A stretch of 64,000 nucleotides of DNA from Halobacteriovorax sp. GB3 (GCF_028649655.1 NZ_JAQSLN010000003.1:434001-498000); one strand, 5' to 3'. Shown: positions 1-8,441, numbered from the stretch's first letter. A program made the numbers and translations. Notes: generated by a model from the letters alone, not told the origin.

Positions 1-891
1 AAGCTCCCATAATTTAGCAGGAACAAGTCTCTGCACATCTTTGGCCCTTCTTGTTCTAAAAGTCGCCCCCATATTGACATTTACAAATGGCGACAGCCCC
101 AAGCTTAACATAGGAGAGACATAACTGTACTTAATATCTTCATCAAGTTTTAAACCCTCATCTGAGTCACTCGCCTTAGAAATAGAAACAGTTGCGCCCT
201 CTAAAGAAAAGCGAATATCTCGTGAGACAACCCAACCAAGAGAAGCTTTTAAAAGTGAGACATTTCCAATTTTCATCTCTTCTTCACTATCAGGAGTACC
301 TGTGAGCCACAATTCATAACCAAAACCAACAGCAAATTGATAAAATCTCTTTGTAGTCTCTACTCCAACAATTTTATCAAGCCTAGAGCTGGCCAGATCA
401 CTAGAAGAGCTACTTCTAATTCCACCAATAAGATCAATTGTCGCCAGATCGGCCACACTTCCAAACTGTAGCCAATTGAAACCAAGTAAGGCCTTACCAC
501 GACCTGCTTGCCAATCACCACTCGTGCCAATTTCTTCATCACTAGATTGATAAAAGTCGTAATCGGCATCGACGAATAAATTATAATGAGTCTGGAAAAG
601 AGCATGAAGTTTCATTTTTTGAATATCAGATTGCCCAGATTCACCTTCAACCTTCATTGAATGATACATTGATTGTATATTAAAAAGGCCTAAGCTAGCG
701 CCATTGGAGCTTGAACTTTGAGCCTGAGTGCTCGTATTTACCTTCGGTGCAATACGTCTTGCTGGTGCCGGCGAATTTCTCTTCACGCGTGGCTGACTTG
801 GTGTCGTCTCAGTATAATCGACCAGTGCTTGCGCTGGAGAAAGTAGAGCTAATGTTAAAGTTGATAAGAGAATAAGGTCTGTTCTTTTCAT
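1..891 (-). CDS. Exported, probably outer-membrane beta-barrel protein (3' end beyond window)
   Basis: The frame is open from the ATG at 891 to the left edge, so at least 297 residues are present and the C-terminus is missing. The product starts with a clear signal peptide (MKRTDLILLSTLTLALLSPAQA). A Pro/Arg/Ser-rich low-complexity linker follows, up to about residue 65. After that come alternating short hydrophobic stretches with aromatic ends (for example LHALFQTHYNLFVDADYDFY), as in transmembrane beta-barrels. A GGAAGA ribosome-binding site lies 5-6 bases before the ATG, inside the end of the small upstream gene, so the two are probably one transcript. I do not recognise the family. Barrel is an inference from residue pattern only. 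Confidence 0.7.
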   Translation of the reverse strand, partial: MKRTDLILLSTLTLALLSPAQALVDYTETTPSQPRVKRNSPAPARRIAPKVNTSTQAQSSSSNGASLGLFNIQSMYHSMKVEGESGQSDIQKMKLHALFQTHYNLFVDADYDFYQSSDEEIGTSGDWQAGRGKALLGFNWLQFGSVADLATIDLIGGIRSSSSSDLASSRLDKIVGVETTKRFYQFAVGFGYELWLTGTPDSEEEMKIGNVSLLKASLGWVVSRDIRFSLEGATVSISKASDSDEGLKLDEDIKYSYVSPMLSLGLSPFVNVNMGATFRTRRAKDVQRLVPAKLWEL

Positions 892-894
892 TTT

Positions 895-1080
895 TCATCT
901 TCCTTGACGATAACGTAAATTCCCCTCTCTAGAGGCATAAATATCATACACAAAGATTGGGTTATTTATCAAATCTAACCAATTCCTGAGGGCTTTAGTC
1001 AAATAAGCCCGATTATAAAAAATACTTACAAAGATTCTAATCGCTTGAAATCTCGAAAATGGAAAGTCTTTCCCTCTCAT
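895..1080 (-). CDS. Small hypothetical protein, 61 aa
   Basis: This short frame has a good ribosome-binding site (AAGGA, six bases before the ATG). It ends three bases before the start codon of the exported protein downstream, and its last codons contain that gene's GGAAGA ribosome-binding site, which suggests translational coupling. The product is basic and rich in Arg, Phe and Ile, with no signal peptide or recognisable domain. The start faces that of the plus-strand gene at 1134, so the gap between 1081 and 1133 must hold both promoters. It could be a chance frame; the ribosome-binding site and spacing are the only support. Confidence 0.45.
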   Translation of the reverse strand: MRGKDFPFSRFQAIRIFVSIFYNRAYLTKALRNWLDLINNPIFVYDIYASREGNLRYRQGR

Positions 1081-1133
1081 GAATAATCCTTAAGTTTAAT
1101 AAAATAATGGAGGACTATAAAAAGGAGAAACAG

Positions 1134-1439
1134 TTGAATATTTTCCAAGCATCGAGACAAGAATCAATCAAAAAACTTATCGAATTCGGAAAGATGGGCT
1201 TCTACCCTCTTTTTGATGAAAGTTGGATGTTGGGTCTCTCTAAAAACAATTCTCCTATGTCACAAAAAGATCAAGAACGTGCTGCAGGTCTTTTAAAAAG
1301 ATTGACTCAACATAGAACGATTGAAAGACAGAAGACGGTTCTTTTCACAATGAAAGAAACTGATAGAGAACTTGTCATGAAAACTCTTATTAAACTCGTA
1401 GAAGGAAAGATTCTCGATGAAACACCTATGCTTCATTAG
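1134..1439 (+). CDS. Hypothetical protein, about 101 aa
   Basis: I prefer a TTG start at 1134 because AAGGAG lies six bases upstream at 1122-1127; the in-frame ATG at 1107 has no ribosome-binding site. The product is a small, charged, probably helical cytoplasmic protein (start MNIFQASRQESIKKLIEFGK) with no motif I can name. Its 3' end overlaps the next gene by 23 bases in another frame. It therefore begins a three-gene operon: this gene, a small exported protein, and a coiled-coil protein with an alpha-crystallin-like end. Function unknown. Confidence 0.6.
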   Translation: MNIFQASRQESIKKLIEFGKMGFYPLFDESWMLGLSKNNSPMSQKDQERAAGLLKRLTQHRTIERQKTVLFTMKETDRELVMKTLIKLVEGKILDETPMLH

Positions 1440-1722
1440 TCTCTTCACTCTGTGTTTATCGGCAAGTGCAGAATATAGAGTCTACCAATATCAAGTTAAA
1501 AGTAAAATGGAGCGTTACTCTAAACAAGGTAACTACCTTGTCACCTCTACTTTAGATCCAGTTAGCTACTTAAGCTATCATGGGGGAAGTGATTCTATTA
1601 GAATAGACTTACTACGCTCGTGGACTTGTAAAGGCTATACTGGTAATAGCTCTGCACTTTGCAAAGCCCCCTTAGAGAATATCGACCCTTTTAAAGAAGA
1701 AGTCGCACTCCAAGGACAATAA
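1417..1722 (+). CDS. Small exported hypothetical protein, 101 aa
   Basis: The product starts with a signal peptide (MKHLCFISLFTLCLSASA) with cleavage likely before EYRVYQ. The mature part of about 83 residues is rich in Tyr and Ser. It contains two cysteines close together (WTCKGYTGNSSALCK) that could form a disulfide in the periplasm. The gene overlaps the upstream gene by 23 bases and its stop codon directly abuts the ATG of the next gene, so the three are almost certainly co-translated. No family recognised. The ribosome-binding site is AAGGA, about ten bases upstream inside the previous gene. Confidence 0.65.
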   Translation: MKHLCFISLFTLCLSASAEYRVYQYQVKSKMERYSKQGNYLVTSTLDPVSYLSYHGGSDSIRIDLLRSWTCKGYTGNSSALCKAPLENIDPFKEEVALQGQ

Positions 1723-2895
1723 ATGAAAGTAACGCAGGAACAAACGGCCAAACAATACCTAAAAAAACTCACAAAGTCGCAAGAAGACCTCGTTAAGGCC
1801 AAAGAGCGTGAAATTAACAAATTAAATACTCACTATAATCAGAAATTAAAAACGCAAAAGCTTGCCAATGATCAAATGATCTACGAACAAAAAGAAATGC
1901 AAAAAGTAGATATCGCCAAGGCCATTGATCAAAAAGAAGAAAGGCTAGCAAGTATTCGTGACTCTCTCAAAGAGAGTGCAACAAAACTTCAAACTGAAAA
2001 AGATAATTTATCAAAAATAAGCCAACTTCAAATTGAAGATATGAACCTCGTGAATGAGGATAAATTTCAAAACCTCTATTCAAATGCTAAAGATAAGTCC
2101 GATGAAATTATTCAACAGACAGATCTTGAAGTCGATCGTCTCCAGTTAAAATCCGACGAACAAATTAAAGATATAAGCCTAAAGGCCAAGTCCAGATCAG
2201 ATGAATTTGCTCGCGATACAAATAAGACTCTTCACGAACAACAAAGATCGTATAATCTGCAAAGAAGACACAATGAAAAAGAATTTAGGGATCGCCTGCT
2301 GATACAAAAACAAGATCACAACGATAAAGTTCACTACGTCGAAGCTAAAAATCAAATTGAAGTTAATCAAAGAAAGCAGTCTTACCAAAAAGAACTTCAG
2401 TATCTCGACCAACACCACAGAGAGATTCTTAAACAGAAAGACATTTCTTTTAAAGAGAAATTTGCCAATATGGAAGAGGCCCATCAGTCAATACTTTCAA
2501 GAGTCAAAGAAAGACTTAGTAGTGAAGTAAAAGGATTAACCGAAAAATACGGTAAATTCAAAGAAGACGTCTCAATGAAATCAGAAGATGACTTTTATAA
2601 TGTCACGAAATTGAACCCAACAATTGAGCCAATGGAAAATGGATACAAAGTCCAACTTGAAGTTCCTTCCTATGAACAAGAAACTGTTTCTTTAACTGCT
2701 GAAGATAGAAATTTAACACTCACACTCACAAGAAGATTTAAAGATACGGCGATCGATCAAGATGGTACAGTGAATAAGTCCAGACGCTCAGAAGTGATGT
2801 CTAAAACGCTCAACGTTAAAGACTTAATCGACCCAAGAAGTGTTCAAAGAAAGTATGAAGACGGCGTTTTAAGCTTTCTCATAGCAAAGCGCTAA
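1723..2895 (+). CDS. Long coiled-coil protein with C-terminal alpha-crystallin (Hsp20)-like domain
   Basis: Residues 1 to about 295 are almost uninterrupted charged heptad-like sequence (Lys, Glu, Gln, Asp, Leu), predicting a long coiled coil with no signal peptide. The last 95 residues look like an Hsp20/alpha-crystallin beta-sandwich: 'NGYKVQLEVPSYEQETVSLT' resembles the core strand pair of small heat-shock proteins, followed by 'NLTLTLTRR' and the terminal 'YEDGVLSFLIAKR', which matches the usual Y-x-(D/N)-GVL motif. The ATG follows the previous stop with no gap, and AAGGAC inside that gene serves as ribosome-binding site. The fusion suggests a cytoplasmic scaffold or chaperone. The coiled coil is clear, the Hsp20 call is by motif, and the function is unknown. 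Confidence 0.7.
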   Translation: MKVTQEQTAKQYLKKLTKSQEDLVKAKEREINKLNTHYNQKLKTQKLANDQMIYEQKEMQKVDIAKAIDQKEERLASIRDSLKESATKLQTEKDNLSKISQLQIEDMNLVNEDKFQNLYSNAKDKSDEIIQQTDLEVDRLQLKSDEQIKDISLKAKSRSDEFARDTNKTLHEQQRSYNLQRRHNEKEFRDRLLIQKQDHNDKVHYVEAKNQIEVNQRKQSYQKELQYLDQHHREILKQKDISFKEKFANMEEAHQSILSRVKERLSSEVKGLTEKYGKFKEDVSMKSEDDFYNVTKLNPTIEPMENGYKVQLEVPSYEQETVSLTAEDRNLTLTLTRRFKDTAIDQDGTVNKSRRSEVMSKTLNVKDLIDPRSVQRKYEDGVLSFLIAKR

Positions 2896-2900
2896 TAAAC

Positions 2901-3641
2901 TTATTCTTCCTCTTCAAGCATATCTTCGTTGACGTGAAATTTTACTTTCTCAACACGAATCACTGTACCAATTTCTTTAGTTAGCTCCTGCATGCGGCGC
3001 GGGTGCAACTTGAAATAGAAATTGAGAAGGCGAGTATCTTGATTAACATCAAGAACTTCTTCACTAACTTTGAAAATATCATCGACATAAGTAAGGATGA
3101 TTTTCTTTGTCGTCGATTTCACTCGACCGCGAGAGAGGATCTCTAAGTGATAAGACTTGTACTCTTTTTTACTTTCTACAAGATTATAAAGAGGATTAAG
3201 AAGTTTTAAGACAATAAGAGTTGTGAGAGTGAAAATTCCTGCAATAAGAGGGTATCCAGAGCCAACAGTCATTCCGATGGCCGCGACAACCCAGATAGTG
3301 GCCGCAGTCGTTAGACCAATGACATTTCCTCTTCCTTGAATGATCGCTCCAGCACCAAGAAAACCAATACCACTAACAATTTGTGCCCCAACACGGTTTG
3401 GATCGGCCATACCTCCAGCATGTTGCTGATTGAGCATTGAGATGGCCGTATACAGTGCAGCACCGATACAAATCATGATATTTGTTTTGATACCAGCAGA
3501 CTTCATTTTCTTCTCGCGGTCATAGCCAATTGCAGCACCAAGAATGAGGGCCGTTACAATTTCTATTCCAAGGCCAATATAGAGGGGCACCTCACCAAGA
3601 AATTCGATTTGAATGCTTGGCATGTTTGCGAGAGTTATCAT
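2901..3641 (-). CDS. MgtC/SapB family inner-membrane protein
   Basis: The N-terminal ~150 residues carry four or five hydrophobic helices with the family's conserved features: 'GAAIGYDREKKMKSAGIKTN' after the first helix, 'RVGAQIVSGIGFLGAGAII' and 'GLTTAATIWVVAAIG'. The C-terminal ~95 residues are a soluble regulatory domain ending in an acidic tail. MgtC-type proteins help cells survive low magnesium, and some inhibit the F1Fo ATP synthase; which role applies here cannot be told. The start has AAGGAAA upstream. The gene converges on the preceding plus-strand gene with only a five-base gap. A copy of ATTTGCACGA lies upstream at 3666-3675. Confidence 0.9.
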   Translation of the reverse strand: MITLANMPSIQIEFLGEVPLYIGLGIEIVTALILGAAIGYDREKKMKSAGIKTNIMICIGAALYTAISMLNQQHAGGMADPNRVGAQIVSGIGFLGAGAIIQGRGNVIGLTTAATIWVVAAIGMTVGSGYPLIAGIFTLTTLIVLKLLNPLYNLVESKKEYKSYHLEILSRGRVKSTTKKIILTYVDDIFKVSEEVLDVNQDTRLLNFYFKLHPRRMQELTKEIGTVIRVEKVKFHVNEDMLEEEE

Positions 3642-3738
3642 AGAGTTTCCTTGTTCTATTGTTTAATTTGCACGAATCAAAAGAAATCTGATAAGATTTG
3701 ATTTTGAATATCTAGTATTATGTTCCAAGAGTTACTCA

Positions 3739-4896
3739 ATGAAAAGACCACATCTCGTTCATTTTTTGGCCATTAAAACAGACGACACGATCGCGTTAAA
3801 AGCATCAGTAACGATGCGCGAGACACTTCTTATGGATAAAGTGGAAGTTGATCTTATCAAACCACGCTTTCCTATTCAGGCCTATAAGCTACTCAATGCC
3901 TATGATTTTACCATGAAGATCGTGTGCTTGGATGAAAATCAGAACGAAGTTTACGTTAAAAGCTATGAGTCAGACTCCTATGGAAACTTTTATTTCAAAA
4001 TTCCTCTTTCAACAGAACAGCGTAAAAAAGTACACGTTCTTCAGATATATGAGACAAGAAAAACACCAGGACTTGAATACCATCTTGGAAGTTTTATCCC
4101 TATCAATGTAGAGGGCCCTAAAAAACTTGTTATTTGCGATTTTGACAAGACTCTTGTCGATACGCGCTACTCGACGACAAAAGAACTCTACCGCTCTTTG
4201 ACAAGCCCTATTGAGAGTTTTCCAAAGATCCCAAAGAGCATTGAAATTTTACAAAATTATACTCAAAAAGGATTTCATCCATTCATTCTCTCGGCTTCGC
4301 CCCATTTTTACGAGGATGCCATGAGAGACTGGCTCTACCAAAATAAAGTTTATACGGCTGGAATTTTTCTCAAAGATTATCGTAAAATCTTCTCTCTCTT
4401 TGAAGATGATTTAACAACCAAAGATTTAAAGATTCAAGGCCTCTATAAACTGAATCATCTTCTCGATATTCTTCATATGACAAGTATTCCAGATGAGATT
4501 GTCCTAATGGGTGATAATTTTGAATCTGATCCGTTAATCTATCTGGGACTAGCACGAATACTTGAAGGAAGAACAGAGCCAAGAAAAATGTGGAGTATAC
4601 TGAAGAGTCTCGATGCCTTTCAATTAACTAAGAAGCAAGAGTCTCAACTTCTTAATAAGATCTATCAGCTCCAATCTCTTATTGCTCAGAGGCAACATAG
4701 AGCTGTCAAAGTGAAAATCTATATTAGAAAAAAAGCAAGTGAAGAGGAATTGATCGTTCCCGATGAATTTCTCCCCTACAAGCATACCATTGAACTCTAC
4801 GAAGGGCTCAGTGAAAAAAGCCTCTTAGAAAAAGACACTCGGAGCAAACAAAACGATATAGCCAATGCTGAAAACGAGTCCCATTCGATGAAATGA
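3739..4896 (+). CDS. HAD-superfamily phosphatase, APP1 (phosphatidate phosphatase)-like
   Basis: Residues 1-125 look like a beta-rich domain. A HAD-type catalytic core follows: motif I 'ICDFDKTLVDT' (nucleophile D134, acid/base D136), motif II within 'FILSASP' near 182-188, and motif IV 'MGDNFESDP' near 258-265. This order and the preceding beta domain match the bacterial APP1 catalytic family (DUF2183), which dephosphorylates phosphatidate or related lipids. The C-terminal ~85 residues are charged and unassigned. There is no signal peptide, so it probably acts in the cytoplasm. The last 72 bases overlap a small membrane gene on the other strand. Substrate is inferred from the family only. 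Confidence 0.7.
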   Translation: MKRPHLVHFLAIKTDDTIALKASVTMRETLLMDKVEVDLIKPRFPIQAYKLLNAYDFTMKIVCLDENQNEVYVKSYESDSYGNFYFKIPLSTEQRKKVHVLQIYETRKTPGLEYHLGSFIPINVEGPKKLVICDFDKTLVDTRYSTTKELYRSLTSPIESFPKIPKSIEILQNYTQKGFHPFILSASPHFYEDAMRDWLYQNKVYTAGIFLKDYRKIFSLFEDDLTTKDLKIQGLYKLNHLLDILHMTSIPDEIVLMGDNFESDPLIYLGLARILEGRTEPRKMWSILKSLDAFQLTKKQESQLLNKIYQLQSLIAQRQHRAVKVKIYIRKKASEEELIVPDEFLPYKHTIELYEGLSEKSLLEKDTRSKQNDIANAENESHSMK

Positions 4897-5064
4897 ATTG
4901 AGATCACTCTTTCCCTGCATTCGCGCAAGACCTTTTGTCATTGGAAGAGAATTGAAATCAAAACCCATAATCTCAAGCCAAATTCTCATGGCCGCAAGTA
5001 AGAGAAGGGCGATATTGATCATCTGATTGCTAGATGAAAGATCACCGTTTATGATATTATCCAT
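4825..5064 (-). CDS. Small membrane protein, 79 aa, antisense-overlapping its neighbour
   Basis: I chose the ATG at 5064 because GGGAG lies eight bases upstream; the longer frame to 5157 would run into the divergent gene. The product has two predicted membrane segments ('MINIALLLLAAMRIWLEIMG' and 'RMGLVFSIGYIVLFAPSVFF') joined by a basic loop (PMTKGLARMQGKSD). The 3' end overlaps the end of the phosphatase gene by 72 bases, and the 5' end is divergent from the C45 hydrolase gene with 27 bases between. No family recognised. The good ribosome-binding site and clean two-helix topology argue that it is real. Confidence 0.55.
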   Translation of the reverse strand: MDNIINGDLSSSNQMINIALLLLAAMRIWLEIMGFDFNSLPMTKGLARMQGKSDLNSFHRMGLVFSIGYIVLFAPSVFF

Positions 5065-5091
5065 ACTTAAACTCCCGCAAATAGGAAGAAA

Positions 5092-6738
5092 ATGAAAGGA
5101 AAACAGAGCTTTCCCGTTATAGATCTCATCGGCGATCCCCTCGAGTGTTTTTACCAATTAGGACTTCGCGACAAAGAAGAGGCAAAAACGATCATCTCTC
5201 ATTTACAAGGAGTTCTTTCAACCCCCTCACCTCAAGCAAATCGACTAATTCACTCGGTTGCTCGAGAGCTCTCCGATCAAGTTTTTGCCAATGGCAATAT
5301 CTTTGATCGCTATATAAGCGCTTACAGTGACGGGCTAAGTAGAAATAAAAAAGAAATCGCTTTTTGCATGCTCATTCCAGAACTGATGTGTTTTATGAGT
5401 AAGTGGATTCCAAGCATTCCTACAAATCTCTTAGGCTGTTCAAGTTTTTTTCACTTCAATGACGATCAATCAATCACACACGCGAGAGTGCTCGATTTTC
5501 CACTTCAAGGAACCTATGACCGTTATGAAAGACTTGTTCGCTACCAGATGAAAGATATGCCTAAGTTTAGCTCCTTCACTACAGCGGGACTTCCCTATCC
5601 CTCTTTGACAACAAAAAGAGAAGATGGACTATGCTTGGCCATCCATCAAAAATTTTCAGATACCTTTTGCAAAGAAGGGACATCTATTTTTCACTACGTT
5701 TATGAAATTCTAAGAAAATGTGAGAGCATTGAAGATATCATCAGCTATTCTAAAAAACATCCAACAATCACGAGTTGGAATATTAATATTGCCACAGCTG
5801 ATTTTCGCGTTTTAGAACTTGATATTCTCGGCAATGAAACTCGTTCAAAAATTCATCAAAAAAAGCCTGGTCAAACACTCTATATCAATAACGACTTGCG
5901 AACAGATATTGAACAAAAGAGTATTCACCTTCCCCTTGGAATTGACTTTTACAATGAAATAAGAACACGGGCTGCAAGCGATAAAATTGAAGTTTATACT
6001 AAGAAAAAGAAGAAAACAGATTACGAATTTATAAAGATGGTGGCCACACCTCTTTATCATAAAAATAAAAAAGAGATCTATCTCGATCCTCTAACACCAA
6101 GTTCAGTGGGTGTTTCCAGTTTTAATACTCATAAAGATGAAAGTTACTATATTGCAGGCTCAGCTCCAAAAGTATATGAAGGAGAAGTTCACTTTTTAAA
6201 AGACCTCTTCTCTTTAAAGCCCCATATCAGCATAAAAAAACAGGCTGCGCCAAAGTATGATAAAAATTTTAAGAGGGCCTACGGCGCTCTCATGCAAGCT
6301 CAAGTGGCCTTTGATTTAAAAGACACACATGGTGCCTATCACAACCTTCAAATGGCCATTAGTGACTTTAAAGACTCTCCTCTTGGGAAAGTATCTACTT
6401 TTTATTTCAATGTTTTGCAGTTTATCCACGACAAGCACACAAAAATTAGAAAAGAACTTCTTGTTGAATTCAAATCACTTGAACAGGAACTTCCTGATTA
6501 CCTGGCCGACCATTGTCGTCTCTTTATTTTTCGTCTTGAGAAAATTTTGAAGATGAAAATATCTGTACTGGCAAATGACTTTAAAAATGAAACTCTTAGA
6601 GAAATTTATGAACTAGAAAAAAAACTTCCGGATTTGTTTTTTCACTCTTTTATTAGCTGGCCGATGAATATCCGTATTGATCTTTTAGATATCATCTACC
6701 CACATGCTAAACTTCTTGGACAAATTAAAAATAATTAA
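5092..6738 (+). CDS. C45 / acyl-CoA:6-aminopenicillanate acyltransferase-like Ntn hydrolase
   Basis: The product has 548 residues and no signal peptide. Around residues 112-136 it shows the family's active-site arrangement: 'NLLGCSSFF', where C116 would be the N-terminal nucleophile released by self-cleavage, followed by 'HARVLDFPL', equivalent to the G-R-N-x-D strand of C45 enzymes. Later Ntn-like elements are 'TTAGLPYPSLTTKREDGLCL' near 173-192 and 'SWNINIATADF' near 227-237. The C-terminal ~170 residues form a helical extension not usual for the family. These enzymes cleave or form amide bonds; the substrate is unknown. The 3' end overlaps the convergent CheX-like gene by 14 bases. Confidence 0.65.
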   Translation: MKGKQSFPVIDLIGDPLECFYQLGLRDKEEAKTIISHLQGVLSTPSPQANRLIHSVARELSDQVFANGNIFDRYISAYSDGLSRNKKEIAFCMLIPELMCFMSKWIPSIPTNLLGCSSFFHFNDDQSITHARVLDFPLQGTYDRYERLVRYQMKDMPKFSSFTTAGLPYPSLTTKREDGLCLAIHQKFSDTFCKEGTSIFHYVYEILRKCESIEDIISYSKKHPTITSWNINIATADFRVLELDILGNETRSKIHQKKPGQTLYINNDLRTDIEQKSIHLPLGIDFYNEIRTRAASDKIEVYTKKKKKTDYEFIKMVATPLYHKNKKEIYLDPLTPSSVGVSSFNTHKDESYYIAGSAPKVYEGEVHFLKDLFSLKPHISIKKQAAPKYDKNFKRAYGALMQAQVAFDLKDTHGAYHNLQMAISDFKDSPLGKVSTFYFNVLQFIHDKHTKIRKELLVEFKSLEQELPDYLADHCRLFIFRLEKILKMKISVLANDFKNETLREIYELEKKLPDLFFHSFISWPMNIRIDLLDIIYPHAKLLGQIKNN

Positions 6739-7594
6739 GAGCAAGTTTAACATAGAATGAGCCCAGATCAGTTTCAACAGGAATAACAAAGATCGGATGT
6801 CCACTTGGAAGTTGTGCCGTTTTATCGGTCACAGGAATGGCCATGTCTAAGTGAACACCAACTTGTTCGAGAGTCTTCTTGGTCTGCCCATAAACCATAT
6901 TGGCCATCTCTCCTGCAAAGTCCTCATTTTGTGCATTAATTTTTTCGTAAAAAGTTCCTACAACTTTTTCATAGAGATTCAAATAAGTTTCCTCTGGAAA
7001 ACTTAAAAGAAGAGAACCATTAAAAAATTGGGACTTAATAATTACTTTTCCACGAATGGCAATTTCTAGCTCTTCACCCTTTTTAATTAGCCTTGGTCTT
7101 TGCACTCTAAGAACACCAAAGGCATCTAGTTTTTCGAATGTCTTACGACATGACTTCATAAGAATCTCAACAAACTCTCGATCAAAAGAGCGTTTATTGC
7201 CCTCTAATTCCATCGGAACAAGTTTCTTTTTTACAATGCTTGAAAAGTCCTCGATCACCATAGGGTGAGAGTACATGAGAAACTCACTTTTAAGTTCATC
7301 AGGGATATTAATTTTTCTCACAAGATCAAAATCGACAAAACTTAAAAAGACGAATTCAGGTTTTTTAATATTCGATGTGAGAAGAGCACGAAAGAGTGTA
7401 TTGATATTTTTCTCACCAAATGAATCTTCAATAATAATGGCCGTATAATTTTTCTCAGATAAATACTTTGTAGCAACAGAGCGAATCCCTGCAACATCAG
7501 CACGAACCTTACTCACTCTGACAAGACTTTCACGCAAATCAAAGGCCCAATCAGTGTTGAGAGATAAAATAAGAACGTTTCTGATAAATTCCAA
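6725..7594 (-). CDS. CheX-like protein with degenerate receiver-like N-terminus
   Basis: Residues ~145-289 match the CheX fold: 'NGSLLLSFPEETYLNLYEKV', then the helix 'NEDFAGEMANMVYGQTKKTL', whose E229-x-x-N232 pair corresponds to the catalytic Glu/Asn of CheX/CheC phosphatases. The final beta strand pair ends at 'LGSFYVKLALNYF'. Residues 1-125 have a receiver-like alternation of strands and helices but no convincing phosphoacceptor triad. CheX proteins dephosphorylate phospho-CheY or other receivers. No che genes lie nearby. The gene is followed eight bases upstream by a small exported coiled-coil gene and probably shares its transcript. Confidence 0.7.
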   Translation of the reverse strand: MEFIRNVLILSLNTDWAFDLRESLVRVSKVRADVAGIRSVATKYLSEKNYTAIIIEDSFGEKNINTLFRALLTSNIKKPEFVFLSFVDFDLVRKINIPDELKSEFLMYSHPMVIEDFSSIVKKKLVPMELEGNKRSFDREFVEILMKSCRKTFEKLDAFGVLRVQRPRLIKKGEELEIAIRGKVIIKSQFFNGSLLLSFPEETYLNLYEKVVGTFYEKINAQNEDFAGEMANMVYGQTKKTLEQVGVHLDMAIPVTDKTAQLPSGHPIFVIPVETDLGSFYVKLALNYF

Positions 7595-7602
7595 TCCGAC
7601 TC

Positions 7603-8061
7603 CTACTTCTTCTGTTGCTCGCCCATGGCCGAGTTCATTTTTTCTATGGCGAGTAGCCTTTGCAATACAACTTCATTTAGTTTTAATTGCTCTTTTTTTT
7701 GAGTTTCGAGCATTGCTTTAATTTCATTTTTAAACTCTTCGTCTTTCTTCTCTCTTTGAACAAGGGCCTTGGATAAGACTTCTTCTTTCAAGGCCAAAAG
7801 CTTCTTTTCGATGAAGAGTTTATCTTCTTTAGTCAGACCTTCTTTTTTAGTTTTCAAATACTTGTCGAAGCCCTGCTCCAAGTTCTTTATTTTTTTTTCA
7901 ACATTATCTCTCAAATGCTTGGACTGACCCTGCAAATAAGATTCGATGTGAGATAATCTCTCCACCTTACCCATGCCCGTATTGTCGGTTTGCTTATAGA
8001 GTTCTAGACCATAAACTCTTGAAATAACGAGAAAACTAACTAAAATATATTTCTTCAACAT
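7603..8061 (-). CDS. Exported coiled-coil protein, 152 aa
   Basis: A signal peptide (MLKKYILVSFLVISRVYG, cleavage before LELYKQ) is followed by about 125 residues of Lys/Glu/Leu-rich sequence with heptad character (from 'VERLSHIESYLQGQSKHL' on), predicting a periplasmic coiled coil. Nothing identifies a family. The gene sits between a small hypothetical gene (stop at 8083, 21 bases upstream) and the CheX-like gene (eight bases downstream), so all three are probably one operon. Confidence 0.6.
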   Translation of the reverse strand: MLKKYILVSFLVISRVYGLELYKQTDNTGMGKVERLSHIESYLQGQSKHLRDNVEKKIKNLEQGFDKYLKTKKEGLTKEDKLFIEKKLLALKEEVLSKALVQREKKDEEFKNEIKAMLETQKKEQLKLNEVVLQRLLAIEKMNSAMGEQQKK

Positions 8062-8082
8062 ATCTCCATTTTACTTGGAAAT

Positions 8083-8322
8083 TCAATACAAGCAATTAAG
8101 GTCTTTTTTCCTCTCTCGCTCAAGTGCTTTAAGCCGAACCATTATATGATCGTGGGCCAAGGCCTGATCAAAGATATAACTCTTCTCCCGCTCCTCTTTC
8201 TGAGGGTCCATGCCTTCACTATCGGGCTTAAACTCCAAGCGCTTTTCAAAACTGACGTTTGTAGGATGCGGCCTTGGATAAAATGGAATTATATTAAGGG
8301 CCATGGCCTTATTATGCCCCAT
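8083..8322 (-). CDS. Small hypothetical protein, about 79 aa
   Basis: The frame is open back to a GTG at 8334; ATGs lie at 8322 and 8304. None has a strong ribosome-binding site, so the start is uncertain. The product is polar and charged ('DPQKEEREKSYIFDQALAHD', 'RLKALERERKKDLNCLY'), as expected of a real soluble protein. The competing plus-strand frame over the same bases is rich in Cys, Phe and Ile and less plausible. It would head the operon with the exported coiled-coil and CheX-like genes. No domain recognised. Confidence 0.4.
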   Translation of the reverse strand: MGHNKAMALNIIPFYPRPHPTNVSFEKRLEFKPDSEGMDPQKEEREKSYIFDQALAHDHIMVRLKALERERKKDLNCLY

Positions 8323-8377
8323 TTTCCACAGCACACCTTCGACTTTTCAGATACTTGTCTTTTTTTATCAGAAGATA

Positions 8378-8405
8378 TTTGCAGACTCGTCTCTTTTTAT
8401 ATAAA
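8378..8405 (+). promoter_or_regulatory. Probable sigma-70 promoter for the secreted protease
   Basis: TTTGCA at 8378-8383 and TATAAA at 8400-8405 are 16 bases apart, about 37 bases before the ATG at 8442. Spacing and -10 are good and the -35 is partial. Confidence 0.45.
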
Positions 8406-8441
8406 TAAGGGCCATAAGTTTTTAAAAAATAAGAGTTTTCT

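Noticed and set aside
5065-5157. Longer 110-codon version of the small membrane gene
   Set aside because: The extra 31 codons would overlap the start of the C45 hydrolase gene, and the internal ATG at 5064 has a much better ribosome-binding site.
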